DNA of 64,000 bases from Chitinophagaceae bacterium UBA1931. Lineage in GTDB: Bacteria; Bacteroidota; Bacteroidia; Chitinophagales; Chitinophagaceae. The stretch is taken from the NCBI GenBank assembly GCA_002337125.1, contig DDFJ01000004.1, positions 2,097,889-2,161,888 on the forward strand, read 5' to 3'. Both the position numbers and the translations under genes were made by a program. The notes beneath the pieces were generated by a model. The model was not told the origin of the DNA and made no database searches. It saw only the letters and a program-made list of their open reading frames with translations. Below, piece after piece: positions 33,290-41,762 of this stretch (positions within the stretch are counted from its first letter, which is position 1; each line of letters begins with the position of its first letter).

Positions 33290-35830
33290 ATGAGAAAGTT
33301 ATTGTTTTTACCTCTGGCCGTGGTCTTTCTTTTTTTACAGAAAGCCTCTGCACAATGCAGTTTTACAGTTAACACCACACTTACACATGTATCGTGTTAC
33401 AACGGAACAAATGGTTCAATCACCGTATCTGTAACCGGTGGCACAGCACCTTACCAGTACCAGTTAGCTGAAGCAGGTGCCGGTGCCTGGCAAAGCAGCA
33501 ATAGTTTTACTGCACTGACAGCAAGCACTTACCCGGTATCTGTGAAAGATGCCACAGGCTGTATCAAAACGGTGTATGTAACGATTACTCAACCCGCAGC
33601 GTTAGTTGCCGGTTACAGCGAAACAGATGCTACCTGTACAGGTGCTAATAACGGAAGTATTACCATTACCCCTACAGGAGGAACGACTCCTTATTCGTAC
33701 AGCTGGACCAAAAACGGCACAGCCTACTCCACTTCACAGAATTTAAGCAACCTTGCACCGGGCAATTACCTGCTAACGCTTACAGATGCCAACGGCTGCA
33801 GTACATCTCCCATTATCAGCACCCAGATAAAGCCTCTTGCACTGACCGGTTTTAACCAGGATGTGATTGCCAACGGAACAGGTGCAGCCAACGCTTCCAC
33901 CACGCAGCCGTTAGATGATCACAACTATGTTTTCTTTGCCAGCGGGTATAATAACGGAACCTCAACAGGTTCAAACGGACTTCCGGCTTCGGGTTCATTT
34001 ACCAGCGCACAGAGTGGATCCAGAACTTACCAACTGGCTTCCTATACCGGAAACAACTCACTTGTGCTTACCACCACGCCTACCACCTACGGCAGCGCCA
34101 ACAGCGGTACGTTAAGCTTTACCAGTCCTTACCAGAGCCCTTATGCCACATTGTATGTTGTTGGCACAACCGGAAACGGTACAGGTACTTTAAACTATAC
34201 GGTGAATTATGCAGATGCAACCACATCAACCGGTTCTATTTCCTTTCCTGACTGGTTTCTTGCTGCCAGCACCTCCTCTTCCATAAGGGCACTGGGAAGT
34301 TTAGACAGGGTTACCTGGGCCAGTCCCGGTGCATTTGATAACAGCACCAATTTCAATTTATTTGAAGCGCCCATTTCCATACCAGGTGCAAGCCAGAGCA
34401 AGGTGATTAATTCCGTCAGTTTTGCCTGGGCCAGCAGCGGTACGGCCCGTGTGAATGTGTTTGCCATTACCGGTTATACTTCCACTACCAGCGGCATCAG
34501 GGTTAACGACGGGGCTTCGGTGAGTGTTACCCCTTCTGTGAGTGTTACCAGCAATGCTCCTTCCAATACCTTCTGCAGCGGCCAGTCGGTAACGTTTACG
34601 GCCAACCCGGTTAACGGAGGCAGCAGCCCATCGTACCAGTGGAAAAAGAACGGAACCAATATTTCAGGGGCAACATCACCCACTTATACAACCAATACAC
34701 TTGCCAACGGCGACCAGATCAGTGTTGTTTTAACCAGCAGTCTTGCCTGCGTTACCAGTTCAACAGGAACCAGCCCGGCGGTGACCATGACACTTGGTAC
34801 AGTGCCCGCATCAGTAAGCATTGGCTCAACAGGCAGCAGTATCTGCAGCGGCACAGCTGTAACGTTTACGGCTACACCCACCAACGGGGGCAGCAGTCCC
34901 TCGTACCAATGGTTGTTAAACGGCAGCCCGATAGGCGGAGCCACTTCTTCCACCTACAGCAGCAGCAGTCTTGTTAACGGCAACCAGGTAAGTGTACGCA
35001 TGACCAGCAGTATTGCCTGTGCCACCGGAAGCCCTGCCAGCAGCAGCGCTATTACTATGGCCGTAACCGCCAGCGGAGAGCCTACTGTTTCCATTACTTC
35101 AGTTCCACATGTAAGTTTTTCATCCAGCAGCAGTTTTGCAGGGGCTTCGCCGACTTACCAATGGTATAAAAACGGGGTAGCTATCGGAGGTGCCACTTCT
35201 TCCACTTATAATACCTTAACGGCAGTTCCCGGAGATGTGTTTTCGCTGAAGATGACATCGAACTATGCCTGCAAAACAGCACCATCGGCCATGAGCAACT
35301 ATATTACCATGACCGGTACCACTTTGCCGGTAGCCTGGGATTGGTTTACAGCCACAAAAAACCAGGGTATGGTGCAGCTTGCGTGGAAGGTATCGTCTGA
35401 AACAGAAACGAAACAATACCTTGTGCAGCGTTCAGCAGGTAGCAGCAGTTTTGAAACAACCGGCACTGTAACTGCAAGGAACAGCGGCAATGCAACAACT
35501 TACCAGTTTACCGATTATCCTGTGCAACAGGGGTCGGTGAGTTACAGAATTGTTGCAGAAGAGCTGAGCGGAAAGCAGCAATACTCCGAGATCAGGCAGG
35601 TTGATTTTACACAGACAAACAGCTGGACGTTGCAGAACAGCAATGGCTACTGGCAACTGAACAGCAGCAAACCTGTACAATACAATTTAACAGATGAGCT
35701 TGGGCGTGTGCTGGTGAAGAATAAGCTAACCGGCGGGTACGTACAGATTGCAAAACCTGTTTCGGGAAATGTGTTTGTGCTAACGGTAACCTGTGATGGT
35801 AAAACAACTCACCAGACGTTACTGAGATAG
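33290..35830 (+). CDS. SprB-repeat and Ig-like T9SS surface protein
   Basis: The 846-residue protein has a signal peptide (LLFLPLAVVFLFLQKASA). Two SprB-type repeats follow: VSCYNGTNGSITVSVTGGTA with DATGCIKTVYVTITQP, and ATCTGANNGSITITPTGGTT with DANGCSTSPI. A beta-rich region spans about 190-400. Three Ig-like repeats share the pattern FTANPVNGGSSPSYQWKKNG with SGATSPTY and end in L-T-SS-AC. The tail is a fibronectin-like domain plus sorting domain (LPVAWDWFTATKNQGMVQLA, and a terminal KTTHQTLLR). SprB repeats occur in gliding and adhesion proteins of the phylum. It is probably secreted by the type IX system and displayed on the surface. It stands alone between repeat blocks. Confidence 0.8.
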   Translation: MRKLLFLPLAVVFLFLQKASAQCSFTVNTTLTHVSCYNGTNGSITVSVTGGTAPYQYQLAEAGAGAWQSSNSFTALTASTYPVSVKDATGCIKTVYVTITQPAALVAGYSETDATCTGANNGSITITPTGGTTPYSYSWTKNGTAYSTSQNLSNLAPGNYLLTLTDANGCSTSPIISTQIKPLALTGFNQDVIANGTGAANASTTQPLDDHNYVFFASGYNNGTSTGSNGLPASGSFTSAQSGSRTYQLASYTGNNSLVLTTTPTTYGSANSGTLSFTSPYQSPYATLYVVGTTGNGTGTLNYTVNYADATTSTGSISFPDWFLAASTSSSIRALGSLDRVTWASPGAFDNSTNFNLFEAPISIPGASQSKVINSVSFAWASSGTARVNVFAITGYTSTTSGIRVNDGASVSVTPSVSVTSNAPSNTFCSGQSVTFTANPVNGGSSPSYQWKKNGTNISGATSPTYTTNTLANGDQISVVLTSSLACVTSSTGTSPAVTMTLGTVPASVSIGSTGSSICSGTAVTFTATPTNGGSSPSYQWLLNGSPIGGATSSTYSSSSLVNGNQVSVRMTSSIACATGSPASSSAITMAVTASGEPTVSITSVPHVSFSSSSSFAGASPTYQWYKNGVAIGGATSSTYNTLTAVPGDVFSLKMTSNYACKTAPSAMSNYITMTGTTLPVAWDWFTATKNQGMVQLAWKVSSETETKQYLVQRSAGSSSFETTGTVTARNSGNATTYQFTDYPVQQGSVSYRIVAEELSGKQQYSEIRQVDFTQTNSWTLQNSNGYWQLNSSKPVQYNLTDELGRVLVKNKLTGGYVQIAKPVSGNVFVLTVTCDGKTTHQTLLR

Positions 35831-35859
35831 CGTTTTTCAATAGCTTTTACAATAGAAGA

Positions 35860-35889
35860 AAAGACTTCCTGTATGGAGGTCTTTTTTTT
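35860..35889 (+). terminator. Terminator of the SprB-type gene
   Basis: AAAGACTTCC and GGAGGTCTTT pair (one G-T wobble) around a 5-base loop and run into nine T residues. It lies 30 bases after the stop codon. Confidence 0.88.
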
Positions 35890-35913
35890 TGAATGTTTAG
35901 GGAAAGGAAGAGG

Positions 35914-36480
35914 GTTCGAGGTTGGGCGTGTTGTTGAGAGGAGGCACAAAGGCAAAGAGGCAGAAAGGCAAGAGTTAGAAGCACGAAGAACACAAATGGT
36001 TTTGCCGGGAAGGCGGGAAGAAAAGAAGATGTTTAAAGTTGGGTGTGTTGTTAAGTGGAGGCAAAAAGGCAAAGAGGCAGAAAGGCAAGAGTTGGTCGGG
36101 AAGACCGGAAGAAGTTTGCCACGAAGACGCAAAGGCAGGAAGAAGCACAAAGAAAAATCCCCTTGCTACCGTCATTGCGAGGAGGTACGACAAAGCAATC
36201 TGTTTGCTACGAAGAATAGATCAAACTCATTTTAATTACTAAAGCCAAAGTCAATCATATACCGCAAGGTTTTGCAGGTATCTTTCTTTTGCCTTGACAT
36301 CCCTCAATTCTTCGGGACAGGCTACAGAAACCCCGCCTGACCGATGTCAGATCGGGCAGGAAAAAGTCAAGACGGAACACCCGCCTATTCAGTCGGGCAG
36401 GTATTACCCCTATGTTCCGTCGTAAGCCCTGATTAAGCAGTTGTACAACTCCCGCTGAGGCGGGACAGGTTGTAGTGAAT
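35914..36480 (+). repeat. Composite interspersed repeat, copy C
   Basis: It has the same module order as copies A and B, but the GGCAAAGAGGCAGAAAGGC unit is present twice (about 35950 and 36068). A GCCACGAAGACGCAAAGGC unit and a CCGCCTGACC-GATGTCA-GATCGGGCAGG hairpin are inserted. The nested GGAACA/TGTTCC hairpin here has a different inner loop (CCTATTCAGTCGGGCAGG). It ends with CCCGCTGAGGCGGG. Confidence 0.8.
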
Positions 36481-36765
36481 AGCAGTTATAAGTTGATTGG
36501 GGATACTATGTGTAGCAGTTTGATTTATTGTTAATGTATGAAATGCTGAAATGGTTTTTGGTATGGATGCATAATGTGAGTTTGCAGACTCTGCTGGTAT
36601 TTCTTTTCTTTTTGCTTGTCCAAAAAGAAACAAAAAAGACCCCGAAAACCAATATCCAGCATGGTTTTCGGATAGCGCCCTGATTTAACAGCTGTACTAC
36701 TGTGATGAATTGCAGTATGAAGATGATTGAACATCTTGTGTGAAGCAGGTTGATTACGGGCTGAA
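36471..36765 (+). repeat. Interspersed repeat copy 3 (hairpin allele AAAACC)
   Basis: Its left 130 bases equal those of copy 2, but the hairpin is the other allele: CCGAAAACCA-ATATCCAGCA-TGGTTTTCGG (36642-36671), as in copy 1. The GAATTGCAGTATGAAGATGA tail follows. Confidence 0.85.
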
Positions 36766-37074
36766 GGCGAAAGGCTTAATGCTAAAAGCTGAAGGCAAGG
36801 GTTGAAGGCCACTATGAGGCCAGTATCAGGGGAGTATGAGGGAAGTATGGGGGAAGGAAGAGGGGCAATATTTAAAGTTTGAGGTTTATGATTTGAAGTT
36901 GGGTGAACTATTACCTGGACTTTTTGGATGATAGCAGGAGATGTTGCAGGGTTGAGAATGTTGTTTAATGCTGCGCACTATACGGGAGTAAAATACTCTA
37001 CCAGAGATTGTTTTGGGATTGTAGGTTTGAGGTAAGATGGGGGGTGAGGTTTATGGTTCATGGTTTATAGTTTA

Positions 37075-37310
37075 TGGTTGGGCGTGTTATGTGTAGATGG
37101 TTGAATGATGCGTTAAGTATGAAATTGCAGAACCTCTGCTGTTTTCTCTTTTCTTTTTGCTTGTCCAAAAAGAAACAAAAAAGACCCCCGCAATCAATAT
37201 CCAGCATGATTGCGGGGAAAACGCCTTGATTAAGCTTTCGTACTACTGTAGTGAATTGCGGTATGAAGATGATTGAACATTTTATGTGCAGCAGGTTGAT
37301 TGGTGGTGCT
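37075..37310 (+). repeat. Interspersed repeat copy 4 (hairpin allele GCAATC)
   Basis: Its left part resembles copy 1 (GGTTGGGCGTGTTATGTG, GTTAAGTATGAAATTGCAG). The hairpin is CCCCGCAATCA-ATATCCAGCA-TGATTGCGGGG (37186-37217), as in copy 2. It lacks the CCCGCTGAGGCGGG module and ends in GCGGTATGAAGATGATTGAA. Confidence 0.8.
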
Positions 37311-37669
37311 GATGTTGCGGTTTGAGGTTGAGGGGCATTATCTATGCTTTATGTACCCTTTATGTACGCTTTATGTACGGAGTAAGGCCTTTCAGGCCAT
37401 TATGGCCATAAGTGGACAAAGTGGTCAATGCGGGAGGAAGCAGGTTTAGGGTTTGAGGTTTAGGGTTTATGGTTGGGCGTGTTGGGTGGATAATTGAAGG
37501 TTTAATGTTGAGAGGTATGGGATCAAGAGGTTGGGAAGGAAGGAAAGGAAACCGCCGCCAGGGTTTAGAACCGCTGGCGGGGTGACATTGGGAATATTGC
37601 TGTTTACATCTACAATACCGCATTTCACATAAATGATTTTGAAAGCAGGTTTTTAAGCTGCAATTTGTA

Positions 37670-37707
37670 GGGAGGGTAAATACTCCCATTCCAGGGGGGT
37701 AAACCCT
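37670..37707. promoter_or_regulatory. Two GGGTAAA-centred inverted repeats upstream of the AraC-type gene
   Basis: GGGAGGGTAAATACTCCC (37670-37687) and AGGGGGGTAAACCCT (37693-37707) are adjacent inverted repeats sharing GGGTAAA, about 260 bases before the AraC-type gene. They could be operator sites or a small RNA hairpin pair. Confidence 0.25.
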
Positions 37708-37967
37708 ATTGACCGGTAAAAGAAAAACAAGCAGCTTTATGTGTCCTTCTATTGAGTACCTGAAGAAAGGCAAAGCGGTTACTCCTTAAAAGTATTGATC
37801 CATGTGGATTGCGGCTTCCAAAATCCTTATTGAAATATCCAATTCCCTTATTGATTTTTTTGATGGCGAACACAGGATTGAGCAGTTTTACAGCTGCATT
37901 TTTTATAAACACCCGGGATGGCTTTGCAGCTGTTGCCTGCAGGCGCCTACCCCTTTTTTAAGTAGTG

Positions 37968-38297
37968 ATGATGATGAAGAAGAAATTAGCTACAGCAGTA
38001 AAGGCGCTGATTGATGAAGACCCATCGGGAGATTACCGGCTGGACGTACTGGCCGCCCGCTTTCATGTAAGCAAGGGAACACTGGTGCAGCAGTTTACAA
38101 CTGCTTACCATGTTACGGTACACCAGTATGTGCTGGAGCAACGTTTGCTGAAGGCTTCGCTGCTGCTGAAGGAAACGGATGATAAGATCAGGACTATTGC
38201 CCATGACTGCGGTTTTGCCTCGGAGAAACATTTTATGGTGCTGTTTAAACAACAGTTTGGTGTAAGCGCCGGTGCTTACCGGAAACAATACGGTTAG
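37968..38297 (+). CDS. AraC-type DNA-binding domain protein
   Basis: The protein of about 109 residues consists almost only of the double-HTH AraC domain. The first HTH is YRLDVLAARFHVSKGTLVQQ with FTTAYHVTVHQYVLEQRL. The second is KIRTIAHDCGFASEKHFMVL with FKQQFGVSAGAYRKQYG. It lacks the N-terminal ligand-binding domain of normal AraC regulators. Three successive ATG codons (37968, 37971, 37974) follow a GTG at 37965, so the exact start is open. The target is unknown; the small exported peptide gene downstream is a possible one. Confidence 0.8.
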   Translation: MMMKKKLATAVKALIDEDPSGDYRLDVLAARFHVSKGTLVQQFTTAYHVTVHQYVLEQRLLKASLLLKETDDKIRTIAHDCGFASEKHFMVLFKQQFGVSAGAYRKQYG

Positions 38298-38765
38298 GAA
38301 CAGATGCTGTTTATTTTGCTGCCTGTTTTGTTCTTTTACGAACCTTCCTGCTTTTTTTGAAACCTTTTATTGCTTTTTACGAACCTGTTTGCACTTGCAC
38401 CTGATTTTTTAATGTTGGAATTTTACAGTGCCTAAGGATGACTCACGCAAAACAGCGGGGTTGTTTTTATGGCATTTTATTTCTTCCATACCTTTTCTCA
38501 TAATTATGCTTCTTCGTCAACGGAGAAGCGTTGCTTATTTCCTGTTGAATCAAGGGCGAAAAAACTGGGTCTGTCCTTAGGCACAGTAAAGGGCTGGCTG
38601 ATGATTATTATCTCCGCCTTGAAAGGCGAAGCAAGTCAGTCATGCCCTTTTTATCATTACTCAATGCTTTACGTAATACATGCTGCAGCCGTGCACAGCT
38701 GCTGTGTGCAGGCTATGCCGAAAACCTGTATAAACGAGTAGGCTCATGTTTAAATTTTACTTTTT
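38298..38765. other. 468-base gap, leader of the small exported peptide gene
   Basis: It contains no convincing gene. A 90-codon frame at 38469-38741 includes AKKLGLSLGTVKGWLMII, which looks like a decayed HTH, but it has no codon or start-site support. AT-rich sequence near 38380-38420 and 38740-38760 could hold promoters. Confidence 0.35.
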
Positions 38766-39062
38766 ATGAGGGTTTATTTATTGGGCATCGTTGCACTACT
38801 TGCAGTTGGAGCAGCCAGTGCATTTGCCCTTCATCAAAACAAAACATCCAACATCACGCTTTATTATTTTTATGAAGTGGTAAACGGACAGGTGGATACG
38901 GGTCAGCCGCTGAATGATGAGCCGATGACGGTGGAAGATTTTTCTGCCATCAACCCGGTCAGCTGTCCTTCGGGTAACAATGCCGATTGTATCCGTGCAT
39001 GGGAGCAGGGCCACACTCCCACTACATCGGGCGCAGGTGATTACACAATCCGTAAACTGTAA
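38766..39062 (+). CDS. Small exported peptide, DUF6520-like
   Basis: The 98-residue protein has a clean signal peptide (MRVYLLGIVALLAVGAASAF, cleavage near AFA). The mature part is small and acidic, with two cysteines that could pair (PVSCPSGNNADCIRAWEQG), ending GDYTIRKL. The size, signal peptide and late CxxxxxxxC resemble the small DUF6520 family that is abundant in Bacteroidota; the function is unknown. A terminator follows directly. Confidence 0.6.
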   Translation: MRVYLLGIVALLAVGAASAFALHQNKTSNITLYYFYEVVNGQVDTGQPLNDEPMTVEDFSAINPVSCPSGNNADCIRAWEQGHTPTTSGAGDYTIRKL

Positions 39063-39084
39063 ACAGAAATTTTAATTGTTAAAC

Positions 39085-39118
39085 AAAAAAGAGAACAGCT
39101 ATTGCTATTCTCTTTTTT
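39085..39118. terminator. Bidirectional terminator between convergent genes
   Basis: AAAAAAGAGAA and TTCTCTTTTTT form an 11-base-pair stem around a 12-base loop, with the A and T runs giving function on both strands. The stop codon of the minus-strand thioredoxin-like gene (39105-39107) lies inside the hairpin. Confidence 0.8.
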
Positions 39119-40373
39119 GCTTTATAACCAATACTGTTACCAGCACGTTCTTTTTTATCACTGCAAGGCCGTATTTTTTTAAACCTTTATTAAGTACTGC
39201 GAGGTTAAATGGTTCCAGTGCAGCCCCTTCAATACAGATGCTGATGTTTTGTTTAATTCCTGTTTGATCAACAAAGGGCAACTGCAGGTTTGTTTCAATG
39301 ATTGCTTTTACGGTTGCAGCAAAATCAGCAAAGGGAAGGTTTTGTATGCAACGTACTGAATCGGCTATGTATTTTTTACCCACCCACCTGTTGAATGATT
39401 GCTGCCCTGTATTTATGAACTGAACCGTTTCGGTTTTAATTAATACACAGGCTTCCATGTTTCTTTTTTCAACCACAGCTTCATAATCAAAGTAACGCTG
39501 CAGATCCTGCTGCATGATTTTATAGCGTTCCTGTTTTTTTGCTGCCGGTAATTTTAATTCGTAGGTGTAACGATGGTTGTTTTTCCATTGATCAATGAGG
39601 TTTTCATCGGTTGGGTAAACCAATGCAAAGGGATCAGGCACATCCAGTATTACCTGCGAAGCAGTTGAAAAATGATACCTGTTGAATTCACTGTAAGCCT
39701 GCTGAAACAATGAAGCAATTGATGTGCAGGGATTGAGCAGGTGGATCATCCCGTTTTCTTCCACCGTACCTTCTGAATAACCAGCCCTGCTGTTTTCATT
39801 GCAGGGAGTAAGCGAGGAAGTATAAAACAGTGCCTGCTGATTCTGCCACTGATCGGTGTTGTTTTTTATTGCTGGTTTCTGCCCGCTGAGAAAAGCCTGC
39901 AGGTGTTCCTTTGTGAGGTTATACGGCTCCGTTATGTATTGCACTGTACCTGCGGAATCAATCCATACATGGTATGGTGTACGATCGGCCGAGAACTGAA
40001 ACCAGTAAGAACCTGCAGCAGTTATCATTGGCAGGGCCGGTGGTTTTACCTGTTTGTGTTTGCTGAAAAATGCCAGCGTGGAATCTTTTGATTCCCTGTT
40101 AAGCATGATGATCTGCAGACGGTTGCCAAACTGTTTCTGCAATGCCTCCAGTTTGGGAAAGGAATGGATGCAGGAAAGACAGGTGGTATTCCAGAAGCTG
40201 AGTACGATGCCTTTGTTTTTTGCCCCGCTGATCAAGAGCGAATCTTTTTCATTCAATAACTGCAGCGACTGAAAGCCGTTCCAGTGCCCGCCTGGTTTTA
40301 CCTGCTGTGCGGATGTGTATTGAGCAATGATCAAGTAAAGCAGAAAGAAGTATTTGCAGTAATTTTTTTTCAT
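39105..40373 (-). CDS. TlpA-like thiol-disulfide protein of the sus operon
   Basis: The 422-residue protein starts at ATG 40373 (MKKNYCKYFFLLYLIIAQYT, a signal peptide ending SAQ). The thioredoxin-like domain has the TlpA pattern GIVLSFWNTTCLSCIHSFPK (CxxC) and a later cis-proline-type region (DRTPYHVWIDSAGTVQYITE). The C-terminal 220 residues have no recognised domain. Thiol oxidoreductases of this type often follow susCD genes. The ATG overlaps the susD stop codon by one base (TGATG), so translation is coupled. The longer frame to 40532 is shadow text inside susD. Confidence 0.8.
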   Translation of the reverse strand: MKKNYCKYFFLLYLIIAQYTSAQQVKPGGHWNGFQSLQLLNEKDSLLISGAKNKGIVLSFWNTTCLSCIHSFPKLEALQKQFGNRLQIIMLNRESKDSTLAFFSKHKQVKPPALPMITAAGSYWFQFSADRTPYHVWIDSAGTVQYITEPYNLTKEHLQAFLSGQKPAIKNNTDQWQNQQALFYTSSLTPCNENSRAGYSEGTVEENGMIHLLNPCTSIASLFQQAYSEFNRYHFSTASQVILDVPDPFALVYPTDENLIDQWKNNHRYTYELKLPAAKKQERYKIMQQDLQRYFDYEAVVEKRNMEACVLIKTETVQFINTGQQSFNRWVGKKYIADSVRCIQNLPFADFAATVKAIIETNLQLPFVDQTGIKQNISICIEGAALEPFNLAVLNKGLKKYGLAVIKKNVLVTVLVIKQKRE

Positions 40374-41752
40374 CAGTAACCGGGGTTTTGGATGAGGAAA
40401 GGATTGGTATCGAGTTCGTATTGCTGAATGGGATAAAGTGTATCGGCCGGTTGCCAGCCCGGAGCCTTGATGGTTTGTAATACAGCATCGGCAGTGCCTG
40501 TGCGTTTGAGATCGGACCAACGGTGCCCCCACTCGAACATGAGTTCTATTCTCCGTTCCTGCATGAGGGCAGTAAGTAAAGCTGGTTGCGTTGTGTATGC
40601 TGTATTTGGTAAGCCGGCCCTGTTGCGGATGGCATTGATATCGGCAGCAGCGGCTGTGAGGTTGTTGAGCTGCAGGTTTGCCTCTGCCCTGATAAGATAG
40701 AGTTCGGCCAGGCGGATAACCACATACATTTCGGAGTAAGGGGGTGCACCGGTACGAACCTTGTATTTGTACGGATATGCGTAGGGCTGCCCTCCAACTG
40801 TATTTGTTTTGAGCCAGCTGGTTTTCCGCTGATCACCGGGTTCAAATGCATCAAGCAGCCATGAAGTAAGGGCCATTACCGGGCGGGTTGTTGCTGATGA
40901 TGGAATAAAGAGATTGCCTTCGGCAGTATTGACGGTAGTGCTGACGGGTGATAATTGCCAGATGGTTTCATTACTTGCGGAGAGAAATACATTATTGAGC
41001 ACGGGGTTGAGTGCATAGCGGTTACTGCTGATGACTTCGGAAGCATACTGTGCAGCAAGGGGCCAGTTTTGCCTGTAGATGCACAGTCTTGCCAGCAAAG
41101 CAGCAGCTGTAAAATGATCGGGCCGGGTACGGGCGCCTGCTGTATAAGCAAAGCCAAGCAGGTTGTATGCTTCTTTGAGATCGGTTTCGACCTGGTTATA
41201 TACTTCAGTCGTGGCGGTGCGGGGCATTGACTGGTTGATGCTGTAAGAGGTGGAAGTGATTAGCGGTACATCGCCAAAGAGGCGTAAAAGGCAGAGGTAG
41301 TGAAAGCCCCTTACAACGAGCATTTCGCCCCGCAGCTGTTTTTTTAATGAATCGGGGATCGATGCCGAAGCATTTAAACCTTCCATGACGGCATTGGCAT
41401 GGTAGATGTTGCGATAGCTGAAGGTCCATAAACGGGTAAGACCTGTGCTGGAAGCAAACTGGATATTGTTTGAGCGAAATGCATCATAGTCTGCATTAGC
41501 AGCGGTATTGTACAGCTCATCAGCAGAAAGTGCCGGGTACAATGTTGCAGCCCCGTTGCTGACGGATAAGGAAGACTGCATCATCTGGCTGTAGAGGCCC
41601 ATTGCTGCCGATACAGCTGCAGAACTGTTACTGAACAGTGTTAATGATTCGAGCTGTGTTTCGGGAGGCGGTATGGCCAGGAATTTTTTGCAGGATGAAC
41701 AGCAAAGTATGCATGCGAGCAGTATTGAATAACGGAATTGTATTGTAGTCAT
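40373..41752 (-). CDS. SusD/RagB-family outer-membrane lipoprotein
   Basis: The 459-residue protein starts at ATG 41752 (MTTIQFRYSILLACILCCSS) with a lipobox cysteine followed by KKFLAIPPPETQLESL. SusD features are visible: FSNSSAAVSAAMGLYSQMMQ, WTFSYRNIYHANAVMEGL, RGEMLVVRGFHYLCLLRLFG with DVPLI, and the C-terminal helix pattern VIRLAELYLIRAEANLQLNN with the RAGLP motif and ERRIELMFEWGHRWSDLKRT. It binds oligomeric nutrients at the surface and forms the lid of the SusC transporter. It begins 10 bases after the susC stop. The substrate is unknown. Confidence 0.92.
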   Translation of the reverse strand: MTTIQFRYSILLACILCCSSCKKFLAIPPPETQLESLTLFSNSSAAVSAAMGLYSQMMQSSLSVSNGAATLYPALSADELYNTAANADYDAFRSNNIQFASSTGLTRLWTFSYRNIYHANAVMEGLNASASIPDSLKKQLRGEMLVVRGFHYLCLLRLFGDVPLITSTSYSINQSMPRTATTEVYNQVETDLKEAYNLLGFAYTAGARTRPDHFTAAALLARLCIYRQNWPLAAQYASEVISSNRYALNPVLNNVFLSASNETIWQLSPVSTTVNTAEGNLFIPSSATTRPVMALTSWLLDAFEPGDQRKTSWLKTNTVGGQPYAYPYKYKVRTGAPPYSEMYVVIRLAELYLIRAEANLQLNNLTAAAADINAIRNRAGLPNTAYTTQPALLTALMQERRIELMFEWGHRWSDLKRTGTADAVLQTIKAPGWQPADTLYPIQQYELDTNPFLIQNPGY

Positions 41753-41762
41753 TGAGGTGATT

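Larger units (their letters stand above)
35890..37967. other. Gene-free 2.1-kb repeat block
   Basis: It holds three repeat copies (listed separately) and degenerate GGTTTGAGGTTTAGGG/GGTTTATGG strings at about 36870-36900, 37025-37090 and 37440-37480. A GGCTGAAGGCGAAAGGCTTA-type purine string lies at about 36760-36850. A 7-base-pair hairpin CCGCCAG/CTGGCGG is near 37554-37579. Two GGGTAAA-centred inverted repeats precede the AraC-type gene. No gene is supported here, although minus-strand frames exist in the repeats. Confidence 0.6.

Noticed and set aside
35809..36812. Open frames on both strands in the 36-kb repeat block
   Set aside because: Same repeat-derived text as at 32-33 kb, open in several frames at once.
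31880..37310. CRISPR array
   Set aside because: Repeats are long, unevenly spaced and made of several modules, with no regular short spacers and no cas genes.
37802..38014. 70-codon frame overlapping the AraC-type gene
   Set aside because: It overlaps the start of a well-supported gene in another frame and has no recognisable domain.
38469..38741. 90-codon frame with an HTH-like LGLSLGTVKGWL
   Set aside because: The rest of the frame is not protein-like and there is no ribosome-binding or conservation evidence; it is at most a decayed regulator.
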